The notes beneath the pieces are model-generated. The model had not been told where the DNA came from and searched no databases. It was given only the letters and a program-made list of their open reading frames with translations. The position numbers were made by a program, and so were the translations under genes. Of a stretch of DNA of 64,000 nt, positions 59,558 to 64,000 are shown in pieces (the first letter of the stretch is position 1; every line of letters starts with the position of its first letter). The stretch spans positions 35,970,231 to 36,034,230 of the forward strand of contig CM046457.1 of NCBI GenBank assembly GCA_025506515.1, written 5' to 3'. This DNA comes from Flaveria trinervia. Its lineage: Eukaryota > Streptophyta > Magnoliopsida > Asterales > Asteraceae.

Positions 59558-62525
59558 CACTGTATCTAGAGCTCTATCTTCAGACAAGAGATTGAGATTT
59601 GTAAAGATGATCTAAGGATGTTCTGGCCTGGGTGAGGTTGGAGCCTACCCCACCAAGCTACATCCCCTGACTGTTTGGGGATGTTTTCTTCGGATCAAGT
59701 ATCTGGGGACATCAATGCTGGTGTGCTCACCAAGAGCAACAGTGCCCTTAGTTCAAGTACTTGGCCCACATCATCCTTAAGTATAGCCTCAGGAAAGAGG
59801 CTTTGACGAGATGTCATACCAAATCCAGAACGCATATGTTGCTCTGGTGCTGAAGCATCCTTTAGTTTCTCCCGCATGTTCTTCTCCTATCTGATCGGGA
59901 ATCTTGAGGCTGAAGGCAATGAAGGCTTTTGTATGTATCCACATTTCTTATAGCTGATTATTGATCAAAGCTTCCTTTGCTGCCAAAGGATAAAGATGAT
60001 GCAGTGGTGCTTGAGATGATAGATAATACCACCTTAGGCAGGATGAATGTTTACCGGGGCAAGTAGGTTAAACCCCTGTTGAGGATATTGTTTGGGCATT
60101 TGGCTCGGGAGGATTACGTGGCGCCGGCTCGCATGTGATGACATCTCGATGATAGTATCCGATGACGACGACGATGATGACCTAGGTCAAGGTGTGATGC
60201 TCCTGGTGAAACAGAGAGGGCTTCTTTTCACCAAGGCTTCACCCCTGATGAAGAGGAAGAGTCAGATGATGAGCCACTAGTTAGGACAGTGGGAAGCCGG
60301 GTTATGGCTACTGATCAAGGAATAGCGATGGTTGGTGGACGCCAGGGTGAGTCAAGGGGTGTTGCCACTGATGGCACAGATCCTACATACATCCCTGACC
60401 AGCCCATCAGCCAAGGGGATCATCATCATCAAAAGGCTAGAGGAAAAAGCGAATGGCTCAACCCCAGGGCTTAAAGAGCAAGAGACAGAGATCACCCTAA
60501 TTACCATAGCTACCACCACCTCTACCACAACTCCCACCTCTACCACACATCCTACCAACACTACCACACTTCCTAACACCACTACCACAGCCACTTCACC
60601 ACAACCCACACACATTCCACCTCCCATATTCACCACATCCACTACTACCATCACCACCACTCACCAAGTCGGTCCTTCCACTCACACTCCATTCACCACT
60701 GGACCTTCTCTACCCCACATTGGGTTAGGGGAACAACTAGCCTACCATAACCGAATGGTGCTAAAGCTGCTTGCCACGGATGAGCAAAGAGATGCATAGC
60801 TCAACCAGGTAATGGAGATTATGCATCTCAGAAAAGTACATCACACAGCTCAGAGAGCAGAATGTCCATTCTATAAAGAGGATTGAGGAGTTGGAGAAGA
60901 AAAACAAGAGGATACTCCTAAAGCTGAAAGGATCAAAGTCTGAGCCTCTGAAGATCAAAGGTGATGATGATGATGAAGATGATGATGATGATGATAGTGA
61001 AGAAGATATTGAGGAGGGAGGACTGAGTCGAAAAGATCAAGACGAGGATGAGCAGGAAGGTGATGCTGCTGCATCAGCCTCTCCTCGAGCTCAAGAGAGA
61101 CGGACCAAACATAGTAAAGAACAAGGAGCCTCATCCTCCGCTCCTCCTGCTGAAGACCCATTATTCAAGAAAAAAGTAACAATTAGATGTATTTGTATTT
61201 AGAAACTTATGTATTTGAATTATATTACATTAATATAATTAAGTATCATCTATGTTTGTTTATGTTTAAATGCTTTATGTGATGACTTATGTGTGTTGTG
61301 CTTAACGTCTAATCAAGCAGATAAAACTCCACAGCAGGATGAATACGATGTTGCTCTCCTTAATTAAATCAAGTCTCAATTCACCATGATTCTTGGTTTT
61401 CAGAGGATCATCAGAAAGTCAGTGAGCTACACTCCCAAAGAAAGAGATATTATACATGATCTGACCGACGAGCAGCTTGCTGAGATGTTCTGACTTAATC
61501 CGCATGAAATTGTTAAAGACGCTCCAGAAGTTAATATTTTAAGTGATGAGGAGCTGCAGGATGTTGATGAGATTGAGATTGAGGATGTTACAGTAGAATA
61601 TTATCCAGAGTACACTGATCGCGAGGGAAATGTGATACCCAACTTGGGTGATACTTTCGGTAGTACTACATTTGAGAAGCTGGATGAAATGGAGAAAGAA
61701 AAGGAAAAGGATAAAGACAAAGCGTAAGCCTCGGATGCAAATGTTGATATCAAGAAGGTTGAATGGGCAGCTTGTTTTGTTGCAATAAGAGCCCAACACA
61801 CGAATCCAAAGCAAAATGCCTACACCAAACTCTACAAAGTCAAGAAACATCAAAAGGTGTTGGGAAAAATCATAACGTGGGCTTATTTTGAGGACTTGAA
61901 CATTTATGAAGTGAAAAGAGAGAAGGGGATCGAGTACTTCAGATATCCTCATGATCTGAAGACTCTTCCAAGTTTGGAGCTCACCGACTGGCGTGCTTAC
62001 ATCTGCTGTATGCTAATCCAAGGAAGATATCAGGTTGGTTTGAAGCTATATTGAAGAAAGAATACCACACCAGGTGGGTAAACTTCAGACCTCAACAATC
62101 GAAGAGGTACATCCGTAGATCTGAAGTGGACCCTATATTTGGGAAGCCGAAAGTAGTGCTGAAGTGGAGTCCTCCGCACACGATGTCGAAGATTCCCATA
62201 TGGGAAATGCCTTAGGACGTCACTCCATATTTCAAATGGTGGTATTATGATTGGAGGATGGGTGAAGTGGTCATAGTTCTGAACAAATAGGGCAAAATGG
62301 AAACTATCAGGGTATTTGACCCAATGTGGCTTACAAACTTGTTAGCTGAAGATGTCTACACTCTATACAAGTGGCCACTGTTCTATGACACGTAGGATAT
62401 TATACAAGCCCTCCAATTCCAAAATGTGATACGGCTTTGCTTTGCGTTTGAAATACATGCATGAGTCACAAGAGAGGAGAAGTACAAGAAGTTTGAGGAG
62501 CATATGAAGGATGTTAGATAATAGA
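59558..62525 (+). pseudogene. Element E aORF, remainder after element D, broken
   Basis: It continues the gene cut at 47152 and aligns with element B 29920-33040. Landmarks are an Asp-rich stretch near 60155-60185, a Thr/Pro-rich region (60490-60710) and an acidic exon end (60891-61175). The intron with donor at 61176 and acceptor ATCAAGCAG ending at 61320 comes next. The C-terminal exon follows (61321-62525), with VEWAACF near 61760, GIEYFRYPHDLKTLP near 61930 and several stops. Compared with B it has more stops and a one-base change in the A-run at the donor, so splicing would not restore a frame here. Confidence 0.78.
61176..61320 (+). other. Intron in element E aORF
   Basis: Donor AAAAA|GTAACA and acceptor AATCAAGCAG|AT, 145 bp, T-rich. 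Same position and flanking codons as the element B intron (31691-31841). The intron body is more diverged than the flanking exons. Confidence 0.7.
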
Positions 62526-62537
62526 GTAAACTAGGTC

Positions 62538-62547
62538 CAAGGGGGAG
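62538..62547 (+). other. Element E polypurine tract
   Basis: CAAGGGGGAG immediately before the 3' LTR. Confidence 0.88.
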
Positions 62548-62549
62548 TT

Positions 62550-63210
62550 TGTTGATACATATGTCCCTAGTTTATGTGCTTAATGTAAAAGTCTATCATG
62601 ACTTACAAATGTGTAATGAAATGATGTAATGATATATGATTTGTGCTTTGATGTTAATGTATCTTTAATTCATATATATGAACTTATTATAGGTTTGAAG
62701 TTGTTGTATGATTATTCATGCTAATGGACCATACTTATGGACCATACGCATGAAGACATCACGCTAATAAACCAGTTGCACTACTGAACCAGGAGACTGG
62801 ATCAATCGTACGATTTAGACATGAGAATGACTCTTTGGCATGACTGAACCTTCAGTCGTGCATATCAATCAGTCGCATTGGTCAGTCAAACGACTGAACC
62901 ATGCTAATGGTTCAGTCACACGAATGAAGATTGCAAACCTATAAATACCACTTAATTCATGGAAAACGAGACTTTTGACACTTATATCGTATACCCTCGT
63001 AACCTAGCCGTTCAGAGAGTCCAGAACGCATATTCCAACTTCATAGTTCGCATATGATCATTTTCTACTCAATCATAATGTCTCTTTAATCGTTAGATCG
63101 ATCAGGATTGCATTCTCACTAATTGGATCGCCAATCAAATAGGATTCCGCACTATTTGGTTCGGTTTCATGCATAATCAGTTAGTACTCCGTACGTACAT
63201 GGTCCTAACA
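62550..63210 (+). repeat. Element E 3' LTR
   Basis: 661 bp, TGTTGATACATATG to GGTCCTAACA, with the motif array at 62720-62930 and TATAAATA at 62940-62947. The target duplication GATTT follows at 63211-63215. Confidence 0.94.
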
Positions 63211-64000
63211 GATTTGCCATGTACCCTGTATTAGAGGTATATGAATTAGAAAGATTGATAAAACTCAATAGATTGTACACCATGCATCAAGTGAAGTTTC
63301 TTATTTTTGCTTTTTACGGTCAAAATTGAATGCTTATAGGTACTATTCCATAGGAATTATACCTATACTTGATGTTATCATGAATAATCACTGTTATTTT
63401 GTTATAAATGTTTAAAGTGATCATTTTTGTTGTTTTTAACCCATTTTAACTCTTTGAATCAAGATCTGTTTTCTCATTTTCAATCTTTTGTTATGCTCTG
63501 TTCATGTGATGAACAAGGTGGTGAAAATCATGGTGAAAATCACTTGTTTGTTGTTATCTTCTTGGTTAACTTATTCATTGCAGTCGAAAATCATCATCAT
63601 TTCTTAATTCAAGTTTGATTTTGAATCACCATTTTTGACCTAGGGTTCTAAGTTCATTACAGGCTCAAAAGATCGACATTTTGGGTCATAAATTTCAAAG
63701 ATTATCACCTTTTGTTTGATACTATAGTTGTAGAGAATCAAAATAGAGGAATAATGAGGTAAGATGAATGTAGAACACAGGTTTGATGATAAGGATCATG
63801 AGTGATGAAGAATAGTGAATTTCGCTCATCACACTACAAAGTCTCTGAAATTTGAAAAGTATTAAATGACCTTTTGAAATGGAATAGTCAATTAATGTCT
63901 TCTACAAAAAATTATAAGTTTCAAGGCAAATGTGATCAATTTTTTAAAATCACTATAGCAAATGCGGATGAGTTTTGTTCATCAGCATTTGTGTAGTGTT
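63211..64000 (-). mobile_element. Element G, right part: aORF start, 5'UTR acceptor and spacer
   Basis: On the minus strand the aORF ATG is at 63220-63218, just inside the GATTT duplication. It follows a likely splice acceptor (CTCTAATACAG|GGTAC, about 63238-63227). Upstream of that, 63240-63950 is A/T-rich with no gene recognised and would be the 5'UTR intron plus spacer. The last bases of the window, 63958-64000, contain AAATGCGGATGAG and CATCAGCATTTG, the F-family motif, at the position where the other families carry their spacer arrays. The rest of G lies outside the window. Confidence 0.65.

Larger units (their letters stand above)
35423..63210 (+). mobile_element. Element E: full-length Sirevirus-like Ty1/copia, split by element D
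   Basis: It has both LTRs (35423-36054 and 62550-63210), a 5 bp target duplication (GATTT), a primer site, gag, pol, spacer, aORF and a polypurine tract. Without the nested element D it is about 15.4 kb, of which 1.6 kb is an internal tandem duplication. It is a sister of element B and inserted into element G's aORF on the opposite strand. The 5' LTR is 632 bp and the 3' LTR 661 bp, differing by indels and substitutions, so the insertion is not recent. Confidence 0.95.

Noticed and set aside
60352..60660. Valine/methionine-rich minus-strand ORF
   Set aside because: It is the antisense shadow of the Thr/Pro-rich region of the E aORF (ACC/CCA repeats read backwards).

Overview
This window is plant nuclear DNA, almost certainly from a eudicot. 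It is built nearly entirely of nested Ty1/copia LTR retrotransposons of the SIRE/Maximus (Sirevirus) type. The support for this is: LTRs of 630-880 bp followed by an initiator-methionine tRNA primer site (TGGTATCAGAGC), G-rich polypurine tracts, Gag zinc knuckles, copia-order pol genes (protease, integrase, reverse transcriptase, RNase H), and a long additional ORF (aORF) between pol and the 3' LTR. No ordinary host gene, tRNA, rRNA or bacterial feature was recognised.

Layout. 1-369 is an (ATG)n microsatellite. 411-620 is a GC-rich CCCGG cluster, and 621-2099 holds nothing recognised. Element A (2100-7834, minus) is a 5'-truncated copy with LTR, aORF and RNase H. 7835-8580 is an isolated LTR (family F, minus). 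8581-9111 may be another LTR remnant. Element B (9112-33818, plus) is split by element C (16043-29316, minus), whose 5' LTR end is rearranged into an inverted LTR structure. 33819-35422 and 63211-64000 belong to an older element G (minus), whose aORF is split by element E (35423-63210, plus; target duplication GATTT). E carries a 1.6 kb tandem duplication (42201-45443), and its own aORF is split by element D (47153-59557, plus; CACTG on both sides). D has the most similar LTR pair and is the youngest insertion. The inferred order is G, then E, then D; B precedes C.

How the parts work together. Every element follows one plan: LTR promoter, Gag with two widely separated zinc knuckles, pol, a non-coding spacer with a TATA box, then an aORF with serine/proline/threonine-rich, coiled-coil or acidic and lysine-rich segments. 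No transmembrane segment is evident in the aORFs. Each family has its own short repeated motif, and that motif is found both in the LTR upstream of the LTR TATA box and in the spacer upstream of the aORF TATA box: TTCCGAAG in A/D, CGCACGAYTGA in B/E, CAGCTGAAG or ACTACTGAAG in C, and AAATGCGGATGAACA in F/G. This suggests that the aORF has its own promoter under the same control as the LTR. Two copies also keep an intron inside the aORF.

All the coding regions seen here contain stops or frameshifts, so these copies are unlikely to make full sets of proteins. Coordinates of broken genes are the span of recognisable similarity, not intact reading frames.
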